This document shows, in pieces, positions 36,601 through 48,830 of a stretch of DNA of 64,000 nucleotides (positions are counted from its first letter, which is position 1; the number at the start of each line of letters is the position of its first letter). Under the pieces are notes generated by a model. The model was not told the DNA's origin, ran no database searches, and saw only the letters and a list, made by a program, of their open reading frames with translations. The DNA comes from Dromaius novaehollandiae (lineage: Eukaryota; Chordata; Aves; Casuariiformes; Dromaiidae), in contig NC_088132.1 in NCBI RefSeq assembly GCF_036370855.1, positions 63,960,841 through 64,024,840 on the forward strand, written 5' to 3'. Position numbers and translations under genes: made by a program.

Positions 36601-38911
36601 ATATTTACTTGCACTTTTTTCCTAATAAATATGCCTTCCCACACTTGTCGTTATGCCACACAGAATCTCACAGCTCTTTTTTTAAACATATGGTCCTTTT
36701 GCTACCTACTCCAGCTCTAAAACTACATTTGGAAATGATGCATAAATACATCCTGTTTTTCTCGACTAGAAAAGTCACTCTGCTCAATGCTCTTCCTTAT
36801 TAACACCTTTTCACTTGTTGGTGCAGTTGGAGGCAGGAGAGGAGATTTAACATTTTGGTTTCATATCAGTGTGAGAGGAGGGGTTTTGTTTTTTTTCTTT
36901 TTTTTCCTCCTCCCAAATGCCAAGATACATAATGCTCTTAATGCTAGTGTGTTAAAAATTCAGCTGCAGATCTCAATACTCCATCTGGGTCCCACCTCTA
37001 TTTAAATACACCCCTAACATTTTAGCAACTAACAAAAGCAAAAATTAAAATGAGACACAGCAAAAGAGACCTTTACTGCCTCATCATATGATTATGCAAT
37101 AAATTTAGTACCATTTAAAATAAATCTTCAGTAAAGCACAGAAGTGGTCAGGGGAGGAGTCTTTTCAGGATCTAGGGTTTTTTGGGTTTTTTTTAGTTAT
37201 AGCAGCTCCTACTAATTATTATAATAGGTAATAGTTCACTATAAATATTTTTAAGGTAATTTACTTGATGAAATGCAGATTAGTGATTCATTAACCTTCT
37301 TTTGTCAAAAATCCTGTTTAGACCCTGGTTTAAAAGAGCTCTCGTCAAAAAAGACTAGAATAGCTCATCATTAAATATATGTATCACTCATCCCAGAGAT
37401 CACTCTCTTGGCAAATAGGTGTCGGTACTTTCCCAACCAAACCAACTCCTTCATGGTGAAGCTTTGTATCACTGAATATCAGATCTGTGACTAGGACTGA
37501 TGGTCGGGGTGGGGGGGGGCTATGCTCAGTTAAAGCTCATTATAGGATTCTTGTCTTTGCGTAATCCTACAGCCAACTGGAGAACCATGTTCCTGTTTTG
37601 CAGCTGGCATCCTCATTTCAGAATCATTACTGCCTCTGAGTGTTTTCATGAAATAGTGGTTTTAAAACTGGTGTGGCACGCACAAGAGCCTTTCCCTGAC
37701 TCTGATCAAGTCTCTGTATGAGGACAAAGCCGGGGTCCAGCAGGGTGTTTCTATGAGATGCCCTGGAATCGTAAAGCACAGCCCTTCTTCCCTCTGTATC
37801 CGCAGCCTTCAGCATTCAAAAACCTTACCAAAATGAGCTCATTTCAGCAAAGCAGTTTGGCCTTGGCAGAATAGCTCTTTAAATAAAACTACATTTCTCT
37901 GGAAATGTTCTGGCCCCATAACTCCATTATAAGTAGGTTTGTTGCAATTTACAAAAACTTTTAAAATCTGTCATAACCACTGTATTGTAAATTTAAATGC
38001 AGAGAGGCATTTCAGCATTTTCTGTATTATCAGACACATTTTTCTGTAAATACAAATATTATTATACGTGGTAGCTCTCCTTTACCAACATGCCCTTGTG
38101 ATACAGTGCAAAACCCATGTATCCACACTTTCTGTAGTGTAAGTTAATCAAAGTAAATTGCCTCCTACACACTATTTAGGGTCAGTTTCAGTAAAATTTC
38201 CATCCAGTTCCCAAGCTCCCTAGTCTCTTTCATCATCATTAAAAAGGTAAAAATATAATACACAATATAATCTGAGAAACAACTGTCACAAAGAACTGCT
38301 AACAGAATACCAAAATATTCAGGACTCAAGCACAGTAACTGAGCACAGGCAAAAATGTACAGAAATGCAATTAATATTATTTTGCATTCTTGAAATTTTG
38401 GAAAACTGTGTTTAAAACTTGGCTAAGTCACAGGATAGGGTTAAAGTTCTATACAAACAACCAAGGAATCAACTTTGGAGCTGGGAACCTGTTTCAAATC
38501 TTGTTTGGCATTGATAATGACTTTGTTCCTATAGGGGTACGGACGGAGACACGAACACACACCCTCATTCACGCACACACACACAGAGAGAGAGAAGCAA
38601 AATCGTTAAGGTCTACGTTACAGAAATCACAACTTACTAATAATAAGCAACAAAGAATAAACCATTAGAAATGTAAAAGGTGCCTAATATAGAAAACAAC
38701 AACAACAAAAAAGTATTTTAATGGCTACATAAACTGCAGTAAGCATATCTCCTCTTGGAAATGGAAGACCTAGAATGCGTAAAGTCCAAGGCTTAGAAAG
38801 GCACTTTCTGCCTTTGATAATTTGTACTTAAACTAAAAAATGAGCATGCAGCCATGCCCTAGAAGTTTGTGATATATATCAGTTTTCCTTTCTGTGGTGC
38901 ATCCTCACTTT

Positions 38912-38941
38912 AAAAAAATTTTTTTTTTGGGGGGGGGGGGG
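38912..38941. repeat. A7-T10-G13 compound run
   Basis: Three homopolymers abut without interruption: A7, T10, G13. This is a likely hotspot for assembly error or length variation. Confidence 0.95.
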
Positions 38942-40640
38942 TTGCTTTAAAATGCTTTCCTGTTCCATTTCTTATAATGAACACTACCTCAAAAGTCCCC
39001 GTCAGTTCAGCAACTTGATGTTTCACAAGTCTGCAGGTTCGGTCAGTAATGGATAAGAGGCACTAACAAAGCCTCTTACCAGGGGACTGAGACATTTCTG
39101 AAATAGCAGAAGCTGCCATTTTACTATTAGTAAAACTAGTAGGGAGTATTTTTTCATAGGGTTTTTAAATCTTACACTCTCACCTCTTAAGTTTCACAGA
39201 TGCATATTCTACTGTCAGGTAGGATGTGACTTCTATGAGTCAATACTTCTGAAATGTATATTGCCTGATGTACATAACTACTGTACCTTCTAAACATTTG
39301 CTGACAACAGCATATTCTTTAAAGACATTATTGTGCCATTGTCTTGTATTTGTGGTTTCCCTGTGTGGCTCTCAAGAGCCAGTCTAATCCTAGGGCTAGA
39401 AAACAGAGGGACAGACACCTTTTTCCAAACACGTTAGTACTGATGCTCTGAATAATACCTGGTGAACATCTAAAGCAAAACTAGCTGCACTTTGTATTTG
39501 TATGCATAAGTTCTGTATTCTTGAAAATACCTGTGTAGTCATAACTTTAATACTCCTAAGAAGTGCATCAAAGACATTTTGACAAGTTATTTTCTAGCAC
39601 TGCTAACAGTTATTTCCAGTTTCAGTTACTGTACTTCAGCAGAAAATAAAGGATGCTTTAAAAAATAAACCAGAAAAAATATACGCCTTAAAACATAAAA
39701 TGCTTCTGGCATCATTAATGAAATGTCACACTGAAGACTAAATGGGCATCTAGATACCTGTGCTAATGAGCTGGAGAAGGTTAGTACTTTTCCATGGTGT
39801 TCTGCATTTGCGGGATGCTGAAGGGTCGTGTAGAGTTTACATGATATGCAAGAAGTGCAGGAAATTAATATGCTTTTGGAAAGCTACAAGCAATTTTCTA
39901 ATAAGTGAGATTTAGTTGTCAGCATCCAGATGTACTTTTTCTACCTCTCTTCTAATACTGTATGTATTAGAGAGCAACAAATGTAAAAGATGTGTTTGCA
40001 AGACTTCCTCTTATAGCCTCACTGAACATCGTTATATCATACAGATATAAACTAATAAAGATGACATGATACCACACCAATAATATCAAACAGAGTGAGA
40101 GCCACTATCTAGCAGATAACCTAGCCTATGCAGTGGCTGGAACAAACTCAGACATAACAGCAGCAGCAATGCAAAAGAGAGCAGAGGTCGTATACTAGCT
40201 TAGTTCTCCAGTGGGCTTGGTTAAACATTGTAACAGACAAACTGTCTTGTTCACTTCAAAAAATTACCTGCAGGTTTCTTTTCTGCTGTGGTATCTGAGG
40301 CTGAAGTGGGCAGCTCCAATCCAGAAAACACATTATCAACCCTTGTTATAAAAATAAACCAAAGAAAACGTTGGCATTGGTTTTTGGCTAAGTACCCACA
40401 ATTTTATTAGGTATTTCAGGAAAAGCAAGCTAATTTGTATGTTTTGTTTTCCCAGAAGTTATAAAAGTTGAAGATGAGATTAAAATGCAGCCTGTCCTAA
40501 GCCGTTGCCAAATTACCCTTCTTTTAACGTGTTGTTACAAAATACCCTAACAGCCTCTGCTGAACTTTTCACTTACATCAGAGGGCCATGGAGTCCACAT
40601 TCATCCGCCTTCTAACCAAGGCTTACAGCACCTCACGCTT

Positions 40641-40870
40641 TTGAGCAAGACAACTTGCCATCGGAGCTGGAGCTCCTTGGGAACCCAGTCCCCTTTCGTG
40701 GGGAAGGCAGGCCTGCACCTGCCGCTTGTACTCTGCGGCCCAGGGAGAAGCAGCCTCTGCGTCCATTTAGACTCAAACTCTTCCCTCTCTTGCCAGACAA
40801 ACCAAGGCCAAGTACCAAGCCAGCAGCCTAAGCAAATCCTATCGGATCGCACAGCTGGGAGGTTCTTGTC
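40641..40870. other. GC-richer patch, no recognised gene
   Basis: A GC-rich stretch with open frames on both strands (40641-41102 +, 40601-40903 -). The peptides are Ser/Leu/Gln-rich without domain features, and the opposite-strand frames mirror each other's composition. I see no convincing splice pair delimiting it. Confidence 0.4.
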
Positions 40871-41403
40871 TTGTCTGCACAGGAAAGTCTGCAACAATTG
40901 CAAGAAACACTTTGCTTCTCAGCCAACATCCTGCCATCTCCATTTACCTGCCACTGCTCATGAATCCCTTGGAATTTTGCATTGCAAAAGCTGGCTCCAA
41001 GGAAAACATTCCCTTGTGCTCCCCAGTTTCCACAATAGTGTGAGTTTGTGTTTCACAAAAAGCAGTTGGGATAACAATTATGATGCTGTGAGCAACTCCT
41101 GAGGGTAAAAATGTCAGTTTTGCTGCATACTCCGCTGTTGCAGCTACCAGCACTGCTGTATTGCTCCCATACAAATACACACCACTTAATACACCATACA
41201 GATTTCACCACTTAATATCCAAACCTATGAAATAACGCCAGACTCTGAGCCCACGGCAGAGTGCCATGGACCAAACAGCAAAAAGGAGGGAGGGCTGCGG
41301 CTCACAACCAAACTGTCCTGTACCCACACTCACACACTGAAGCTGAATAGAAGACAGAGGAAAGAGGGACGAATAAGTCTGATATAAGATGGAGGTATCA
41401 GAC

Positions 41404-41509
41404 TTACATGAGAGAAGGGCAACTGGTGAAATCATTCTCCTGGATGAAGTTGATTTCAAAGACCTGTGAATACTTCTTGTTGATGGGCTGTAGCACCAGG
41501 TCTTGAAGT
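41404..41509 (-). CDS. candidate (terminal) exon, unidentified
   Basis: On the minus strand a pyrimidine-rich acceptor ('ccttccactcctctggtcag', intron side from 41510) precedes an open frame LQDLVLQPINKKYSQVFEIN followed by FIQENDFTSCPSL. Codon use favours C/G at third positions, unlike the AT-rich surroundings. Two ends are possible. One is a donor AT|GTAAGT after 41408, giving a 102-nt exon with 1 nt in and 2 nt out. The other is simply reading on to a TAA at 41404-41406, giving a C-terminus ...PSLM. The terminal reading is preferred because the next strong acceptor (about 41350) would leave an intron of only ~57 nt. No family is recognised. The in-frame partner candidate is at 41,718-41,777. 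Confidence 0.3.
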
Positions 41510-41717
41510 CTGACCAGAGGAGTGGAAGGAGCTGCTCATATTGCTGATTGAAGCCTTTTGAATTAGAACTGAGATCTGGTGCTTCTGGAAGCGTGAGAGT
41601 CACCACAGGGAAACACAAGCCTTCGCTCAAATGCCATGCAAGGAAAAAAAAAAAAAACAACTGACAGGCCAGTGCTGGAACAGGCCAGGCCCTAAGCACC
41701 TGGTAACACCATCTCAC

Positions 41718-41777
41718 CTGAACAAATATCCCTGCATAGGACACAGATGCCACACTCTCATTTGCCTCCCTCCCAGC
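41718..41777 (-). CDS. candidate exon upstream of the 41.4-kb exon
   Basis: A strong donor CAG|GTGAGA (minus strand, exon edge 41718) and an acceptor after 'ggatgtgtgcag' (exon edge 41777) bracket 60 nt. In the frame ending ...CPMQGYLF plus AG, it joins exactly to the A that begins the 41,509 exon, restoring Arg and continuing LQDLVLQPINKK across a 208-nt intron. An alternative acceptor inside it (after 'gtgtcctatgcag') would make a 14-nt microexon in the same frame. Other frames are also open, so phase agreement alone is modest evidence. Confidence 0.18.
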
Positions 41778-42202
41778 CTGCACACATCCATGGAACAAAC
41801 CCAGCTTAAACAAGCTTCCTGTGCACATGCAAGACAGCAGGTCACAGATGGATAAAAATCAGCAAGAGGAGAATAGACAATGAGACAAAGTCAAACAGAT
41901 TCTCTCTTATTTTTGTTCACAGTTTCTGTCCCCCAATCTTCCACTAGTGTGCTCCAAGATGAAACCGAGACCTGGTTCTGAGGACACTCTGCTCCAGGGC
42001 GGCAGTGTGTATAAGCCTGTGCTGTGTCTGGCTCTCTGCACACCGCTTCCAACACTGTCCCAGAAGGCCAAGCGACCAAGCACCACTATCTTACCGTCCT
42101 ACAGCCCAGTACATGTAACATAACTTTAACACATTACTATGAAAACACTACTCTGGTGGGCTGTGATGCAGATCTTACAGTATTGCAGATACTTTGAACT
42201 GG

Positions 42203-42225
42203 AAAAAAAAAAAAAAAAAAAAAAA
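42203..42225. repeat. poly(A) run, 23 bp
   Basis: Uninterrupted A23; no retroposed body recognised upstream. Confidence 0.95.
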
Positions 42226-45200
42226 CCTAAACACAAAACATTAATAATGATACCTTAGATCTCATAAAAGACTCAAACCAATCATTATGCAGTTTTGTCA
42301 ATCTGTAGAAGGCAGAGGGAGCCCTGAGCAATACAAGCAGCCATCCTTACCACTTAAATGGAGGCCAGGGATCAATTCCTCAGACGTTTGTTGTTAGCAA
42401 CGTAAATACTACTGGTCAACAAGTTTTCTAACAAGGTCAGTTATGTTGCTAAGCTAGTCTTTTTGGAATAAAAACTGAACCTCTGGGGCTTTGTGGTCAG
42501 ACTCAGAGCAGAGATTAATATTCATAATCTTCCTGTATCAGCCTCACCATGCACAAGTAAAGGCTGAATTAAGCCAGTGTCAAACACATCCAAAATCCCT
42601 CTGCTGCAATGCTGGTGACAACAATGCAAAGCATCCTTGGAGAAATTACTCTAAACCACTGTATGCTGACACAGCCCTAGCATGGCCTAACCCAAGACAG
42701 CTCTTTCACACTCGGAAAGCAGACAGAGTTCCTCTTAGCCTGTCACTTGCCTCCTACATCTGCAATTATCTGTCATCTTCACTGCTTCCATTTTAGTGTT
42801 ACCGGCAATTTCTCTCCGAGTGTTTGTTGCAACACTAACCCATTGTTCCCAGCAAATTTTTTTTCTTGATATAAAGGCAAGGTAATTCTACTTTTGTTGT
42901 TGTATTGTACATTCTCATAACTATCTAAACACTCAGTAACCAATAAAGCACTCATTAGAGGGAAATTAATTCTATTCTGTTTGTTGTTGCTTTTCTTCTT
43001 TGACGGGTTTTGTTTGCAAGAGGAAAAAAACACATGCCAATACTGAAAAAAACTCCATTGGTAAAGGCATATATAAGTACTTATTTTTTCATTCTGCCTG
43101 TTTCTATGTGCTACAAGATTCTAGAAGAATAATCTCATATTCCACTTTTTGTTGCTGAATGGCTTCATTTCCAACAACCCCCTACTTGCATTTCACTCTG
43201 AAGCCCAGTTTTATTATCCAGGTGCAGATAGGCAAAGTGATGTGTAAATTATTCTGAATCAGAATGAAACTGTTTTTTTTTTCCCCACTCAGACATGTGG
43301 ATGTGGAAGTGGACAGAAAGATTTCCATAGAACAGCAAGAATAGTTGTTAAGCCGTTTTAACTAAATTGCTGCAATTACCTAAAGTGACCCAGAAGAGCT
43401 CTGCCCCTCCCCCTGTGATTTAATAGGGATGCTGCATTCACAGCATGTAAATAAGCACTTGTTTAAATATTTCCAGTGCAGCACTCTCACTATTGGCTGT
43501 CAGTAAACTTTGTTTCACGTGCGTGACAGAAACCACAGAAGACATTGAACACCAAGGAGAGAACACCCCACCACCACCATGCGAACACAAAGCTAAGAGA
43601 AAGCTAAGAGAAGTAAGTATGCAGATACTAACCACACTGTTGTTACTCAAAGGGTAGCTGGGCAAAAAATGCCCCAAAGCAATGTGGCTGGCACACGGGG
43701 GCATGGAAAGTCTATGGAGAAAGGGCTGGGTTGTTGTCCGGGTATACCGTCCAATACCAGCTTCCAGGACCAACACTCAGAGCTTTCCTGCTGAACGGCA
43801 AATTCTGCAGAAATACCATGGAAACAATTCTGCCTTCAAGGTTAGTCAGAGTGATATTCTTCCCAAAGTATATTCACGTAAGCAGCTACCTCATGTCTGT
43901 GCTCAAGCACCAGGGTTGCAGAGGGGAGCCAGAGAGCCCTAGGCCATTAACTGTAATTGAAGACACTTGAACATTCAGCTGTAAAGCACCCAAGGGAGTG
44001 GCTCTTGCATCAGCATAATACAAAGCAAACTTATTAATTACGGTGGCACTTCTAATCTGTTGACTACTTCTTTTTTTAAAATCAGTCTATCCATATCAGC
44101 ATTCTAACATTTGGCTTTGTAGCAGGACAAATGTTTACAAAATCCTAAGAACTTTGGCAAAATAGAAACTCTGCAAAATAGGTTTTGACAGTATTGGCAC
44201 ATTACTCCATCTTTAATCCAGTTATGTAATCTGTCTTTCCTAGTTTTCAGATTACTGAACTGTTCAAGCCAATTCAACATCATTTGTTCATGGCAGTGTC
44301 TCCATCTTTCTTATGGTTTTCCTTACTCAGCAGATCCAGGGAGTCATACCATATACTGCACAGTTAAGACTGCTTTGTATTATGGAATTATCTCTACCCT
44401 GGGAGAGAATGGGAGCCTCTGGGAGAGAATCGGAAACACGGGATTTTTTTTAAATTGAATACCAGAAAATATCTTCAGTCCATTCAAAACCTCAAATATT
44501 CCTGATCAGGTCAAACCAACTCAAAATTGAATTTTTTTTTTTAAATAGAAAACTAAATCTTTCAGGGAAATCAGTATTTTACTGTAGAAACCTTCAGTTT
44601 CAAAAGAAGTTCATTTTACTGTCGATTAAACATTCAGATAAAAATTCCTGATCAGCTCTATTCTCAGCATGAGCTGTGTCCATTCATGTCTAGATGAAAA
44701 ACATTTATGAGCCAGCACCCCACCCTCCAACTACCATGGCATGGAGATTAGCGTGAACGCCCTTCCAGCTAGGTTCCATAATGTGGAAGGAATGTGAATC
44801 TCCTACACGTTCCTAACATCCTGGCCAGCCCATCCAGCTTGACTGTATCAATCCCATGACATCTATCACTTCATCTTTGAGAATCACACAAAGATTCATC
44901 TTCAGTTTGTCATCAGATCCTACATTTGGATACACAAAATTTGAGGCAATTCCAGAAACATCAAAGTTATTAATTATAAAAAAATGTTATCCAGCTTATG
45001 ATTAGACAAGTGCTTCATGACTTAAAAGCCATTTCATAGGTTAGCCTGTGCCTATGAGCCCTTCAGACAGACTTCTTTCCAAAAGATTGTTTCACTGACT
45101 GAGAAATTCAGTAAAATATTATCAATGACACAAGTGGCACAAGAAACTGGATAGATTTTTGATGATGAAGAGTGTAATTCTCATTGGCCTTGCAAAGTGT

Positions 45201-46663
45201 TTGGCTTCCTATTAGGCACTGACTTTTAAATCCACAGGGGATGTGGATTTATGTGCAAGGGGGAACAGTTTTTGCTTCAGGCTGCACCCATGAGCAGAGA
45301 AGCACGGTGACAAATGATGCTATTACTGTTTCTGAAATCGTATTTAACATTTTAATACTGAAAACTGTAGTTTACTGTAGTAGAAGTAATAATAGTGCAA
45401 GAAGTAGTCATGCCCTTGGCACCTCAAACACATCTCATCAGAAAATCATTTATTAATTACCTCTCAAAATACATATTTAAGATAGGTGAAAGCAAATGGT
45501 CTTCTCACTGTGTCAAACTTGCCAACTTTTTGGTATCTCTCTTTTTGCCTTTGGTGAAACCAAGAGCTTTCAGAATTTCTCACACTCATATATACACACA
45601 CACATTCACACACACACAAAATAACTCTCTCTAGCTTATGTTTGATGAACTCATAAAGAATGCAGTAAACCTATATAAAAGTTTGTGCTTTTTGTGTCTC
45701 TTCTTTTCAGCATTTACACTTTATGTAAGTAACCGAATATTAAAGCAGACAGGAGCACCCGAAATGCAAGGCTTATTTCTCCATCAGAAATTCCATTTTG
45801 GAGGAGAAATGTTTTTTTCTGATAAAAGTTTTGGCAAAAGTTGTTTCTTTTTCTGGTAAAAGTTTTGGGAAACAAAAAGTGGTCATACCTGTGAAAAGTT
45901 TTTGGCATGCAAGAACAGTATTTCTAGACAAATAAAAGTTAGGCAAAAAATTACTGACTGGTTCTAACTACTAAACCTATTTAAAAGTTAGAAATAATGA
46001 AGGACAGAAAAATTCACCAACTTCCTTGTCCTTGAGTTAATGGAAAAGCCAGAAATAGAATCAGGGAATCTTCAACAGAACCCAACCTATAATTGGCATC
46101 TCAAATACTAGAATAAAAAATGGTTGGAATGACTGGCATTAAAAGTCAACAGTAATGGGCAGTTCCCACACAATGGTATCCTAGACCGAACAGGAAATAA
46201 CTGTGTTATCTAAGATCCTACCATATGGTAACAACTGACAAGTGTTGACTTGTTACCAGCACCCACTGTATACCAGAGTTACACTACCAACATGAGATTT
46301 AAAAATGACAGTATGTTTTGTTACTAACTGAAGTCTAAATGTAATGAACACTGTTTATAAAATGTTCATTTACAGCAGCAAAAGACTAAGACTACTTTTA
46401 CTCTGTAAATTAATTTAGGCTGTAGATTCTGACAATTATGCACATACTGTTCTCAAATAATAGTGATTAAGGCTCAGATATCATTAATTATAGCACTTCT
46501 TTAAACTGTGAAAAAAATGCAATAAAGATGGCAAATGTTTCAGGGTGGCTAAATTACAACATATTTTGTTCTTTATCAAATTGCAGACTATGACTCATGC
46601 TATAAAGATAACTGTAATTTTTTTGAGCCTGTATAAATATGCACATGTTTTTTGAAAATGCCA
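42226..46663. other. non-coding, no gene seen
   Basis: AT-rich. Contains a short duplicated AGCTAAGAGA pair (about 43591-43612), a (CA)n patch at 45595-45618 and an imperfect 33-bp tandem duplication at 45812-45869. Open frames (43438-43776 minus, 43682-43942 plus) overlap each other and show no domain. Confidence 0.45.
45812..45869. repeat. imperfect ~33-bp tandem duplication
   Basis: 'tttttttctgataaaagttt' plus 'tgg' recurs 32-33 bp downstream as 'tttctttttctggtaaaagt' plus 'tttggg'. A third weaker echo (gtgaaaagtttttggc) follows near 45890. Confidence 0.7.
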
Positions 46664-46705
46664 AGGGCCAGATTTTGATCTGGCATAAAACTGGTGTAAC
46701 AACAT
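46664..46705. mobile_element. GGGCCAGAT-type MITE remnant
   Basis: 'gggccagattttgatctggc' followed by 'ataaaactggtgtaac' matches one arm of the widespread amniote palindromic repeat (gggccagattctgatct, then acaccggtgtaa-like). Only one arm is visible. It directly precedes the GC-richer LTR-like block, which may have inserted into or beside it. Confidence 0.4.
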
Positions 46706-47100
46706 TAGATTTAGCCATTTGGCACACACCACACAGGCAAGTGTAGGACACCGGACGGTGCAGCCCATAGAAGAGGCGTTTGCTCTGGGGCGCTCCCCAA
46801 GAGTTCACAAACTCCAGGTGCATCACGGCCAAGGCCACCACACTGTAGCCTGGAGGCACATCCTCTAACCACCCCGGGATTGACAAGTCCAGACAAAGGA
46901 GAAGTGACACAGCAGACCCACACCATAGACATCTCCCGGCTGTGGTGCCATTCACCACAAAACGACCTGCTAATGGGCACATTGCTGCCCAGGGAGCAGT
47001 GGTTGGGCTGAGCAGGAAGTCACCTGCCGCTGCGCACGCTGGTATTGACTAGAGCTGTGTGGCTTTGGTGTGGCTGTGGGCTGGCGTTGTTCTGACCGGG

Positions 47101-47108
47101 TATAAAAG
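47101..47108 (+). promoter_or_regulatory. TATA box (TATAAAAG)
   Basis: Perfect TATAAAAG preceded by the GC-rich string 'gttctgaccggg', inside the LTR-like block. The start site would fall near 47130, upstream of the tandem repeats. Confidence 0.45.
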
Positions 47109-47214
47109 GGAGTAAACCACATACACTTGGGTGGACTCAGACCCATGGTCAGCTGGCCTGCGGCCTTGAGAACCCAGCCATTAGCGGGGATGCCCCTGCT
47201 GTCACCAGTGTGGT

Positions 47215-47530
47215 GAGGAGAAACTGGGAAAACTAGACCAGAAGGGTGGCCCTTAAAGGGTGAGAGCGGTCACTGTACCATGCACCTGTTGTTAGACAAA
47301 CTGTGGAAAACTATACTGGAGGGGGGCCCACAAGAGGTGAGAGCGGTTGCTGTATCGTGCACCCATTGTTAGAGAAACCGAGGAAAACTATACCCAAAGG
47401 GTGGCCTGTAATGGGCAAGAGCAGTCGCTGTACCATGCACCCATTGCTTGAGAATCCAGGGAAAACTATACCGGAGGGTGGCCTTCAAGGAAAGGGCGAG
47501 AGCAGTCATTGTATCACACAGCCATGATTT
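47215..47530. repeat. minisatellite, four ~77-bp copies
   Basis: Four consecutive copies: 47215-47294, 47295-47371, 47372-47449 and 47450-47530. The shared core order is GAGAAAC, GGAAAACTATAC, GGGTGGCC, GAGAGCGGTCACTGTA, CCATGCACCCATTG. Copies differ by scattered substitutions and small indels, so the array is not fresh. The short open frame here (47303-47527) is a by-product of the repeat. Confidence 0.9.
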
Positions 47531-47785
47531 AACTGTAGAGCTCTGATATGTATATATATTTTCAGTGCTGTTATATTTCTAGCTTTGCTATACCGTTAGC
47601 TTTGTTATAACCTCTTATCTCTATTAGATTCTCACACTTGACAAACGATGATCTCTCGAGTTCAGTGCAACTAACCCCAGAATCCGAAAGAATCCTGGAC
47701 GCCCCTCTGGTGGCATGTCACACCATCCCCGATGGTTTACGAGGGGTTAGTCCCACATACGGCTATTCACCGTGTGGAGAATAAG

Positions 47786-48830
47786 AACTTTTTGAGTTGA
47801 CTCTAAGCTGTAAAGTTCTACACAGATGTTAAAGCATGAGATGAAAAGATGTTTACCTTTCAAGCTGTAATCATGGGTTTCCTAAGTCCTTAATATCTTA
47901 GAAGACTTGTAAGACTTGGATGCCTGTTTTAAATCTATTTATTTGTTATTTTAATCTTTACATACATTCTGCTTCAGATCTTGAATCTTAAAATCTGATT
48001 CACTGAAAGTGGTTATGTAAAAATACCATTACTGCAGCTCTGCCAGCATATTTCTTACATATATTTCATCTGTCTGCTTTAAGAATAAAAAAAAAAAATC
48101 CAGCAAACCCAAAAGTATCCCAGGAGAGTGGACTATCATCTTCTGTTTCATGTATCATGTTACAGTAAGAAGAGTTAATTGACTATCCAAATTCTTACTG
48201 CAAAGTACTGACCTTTATCACTAAGGCAAAAAACCCATCCATCTGAATTTCAGAGCCTCAATTTTCAGCACTAGCAGATAGAGAAAAAAATCCCTTCTAC
48301 TTACAAAGCAAGCCAATTAATAAGATAATCCACAATGCAGTCTTCCAGATTCATATTGCATTTTATACCTGCATTTAAAAACAGCTATTAAGGACTGTTT
48401 AAAGCTCACAGTCCATCTCTGAAGGGTATCTGGCATCATGGTAACTATATGAATGAAAAGATTCCTAAGAGGTGTTTAAAGCGCTATTCAAAGATTCTCC
48501 TTTGTGGTTCTGTATATTTGAGTGAAAGCAAAAGAACAGAAAATCAATGAGTTTATTTAAATGATAATCAAATCACCTCTTTGCTTCCCTAAATATTTCT
48601 GTAATACTCTGAAAGAAGAGGAAGAAGTAGGCAGACATGGCACCGTTTCCTTCCCTGTGCAGCTATATGCTGTGTTTGTTTGAGATATTTGCGGAGAACA
48701 GGGTGGGAAGTGAGGCCATGTGAATCCTAAAACTGAGGGGAGGCTGTTACATAGGAGCCATTACACCAAAATTGCTCCAGACTTCTCTATGATTAATGTT
48801 GGTGTCCAAGTGCTCAGAGGCCAGGTTCCT
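47786..48830. other. non-coding, no gene seen
   Basis: AT-rich sequence resumes right after the LTR-like block. An A12 run lies near 48087. Nothing else is recognised. Confidence 0.5.

Larger units (their letters stand above)
32889..40640. other. non-coding, several weak splice-like pairs
   Basis: AT-rich. Includes an A28 run (33584-33611), a small CpG-rich patch at 34700-34755, and a short CA/GA patch (38574-38594). An A7-T10-G13 compound run lies at 38912-38941. Splice-like brackets occur at 35580-35635 (+) and at 36403 onward (+). A 32-nt minus-strand pair lies at 34850-34881 with donor GAG|GTGAGT. None encodes anything I recognise. Confidence 0.45.
46706..47785 (+). mobile_element. possible solo LTR-like insertion
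   Basis: A block of about 1.1 kb, GC-richer and CpG-retaining, stands out abruptly from AT-rich flanks. It contains a canonical TATAAAAG (47101-47108), then a leader, then four tandem ~77-bp repeats (47215-47530). After these comes a T-rich stretch and a distinct downstream segment ('gaatcctggacgcccctctg' through 'gaggggttagtcccacat'). A promoter followed by internal tandem repeats and a short unique tail is a common layout for an endogenous-retrovirus LTR. No gag, pol or env frame is adjacent, so if correct it would be a solo LTR. TG...CA ends and a target-site duplication were not securely identified. It could instead be another GC-rich insertion with a minisatellite. Confidence 0.35.

Noticed and set aside
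41205..41828. 207-codon minus-strand frame, the longest in the window
   Set aside because: It reads through a poly-A/T stretch as a Phe run and uses a different frame from the coding-like segment at 41404-41509. It shows no domain, so it was not called as one gene.
47215..47530. CRISPR-like array
   Set aside because: Units are contiguous ~77-bp diverged tandem copies with no conserved repeat/variable spacer alternation, in vertebrate-type DNA. It is a minisatellite.
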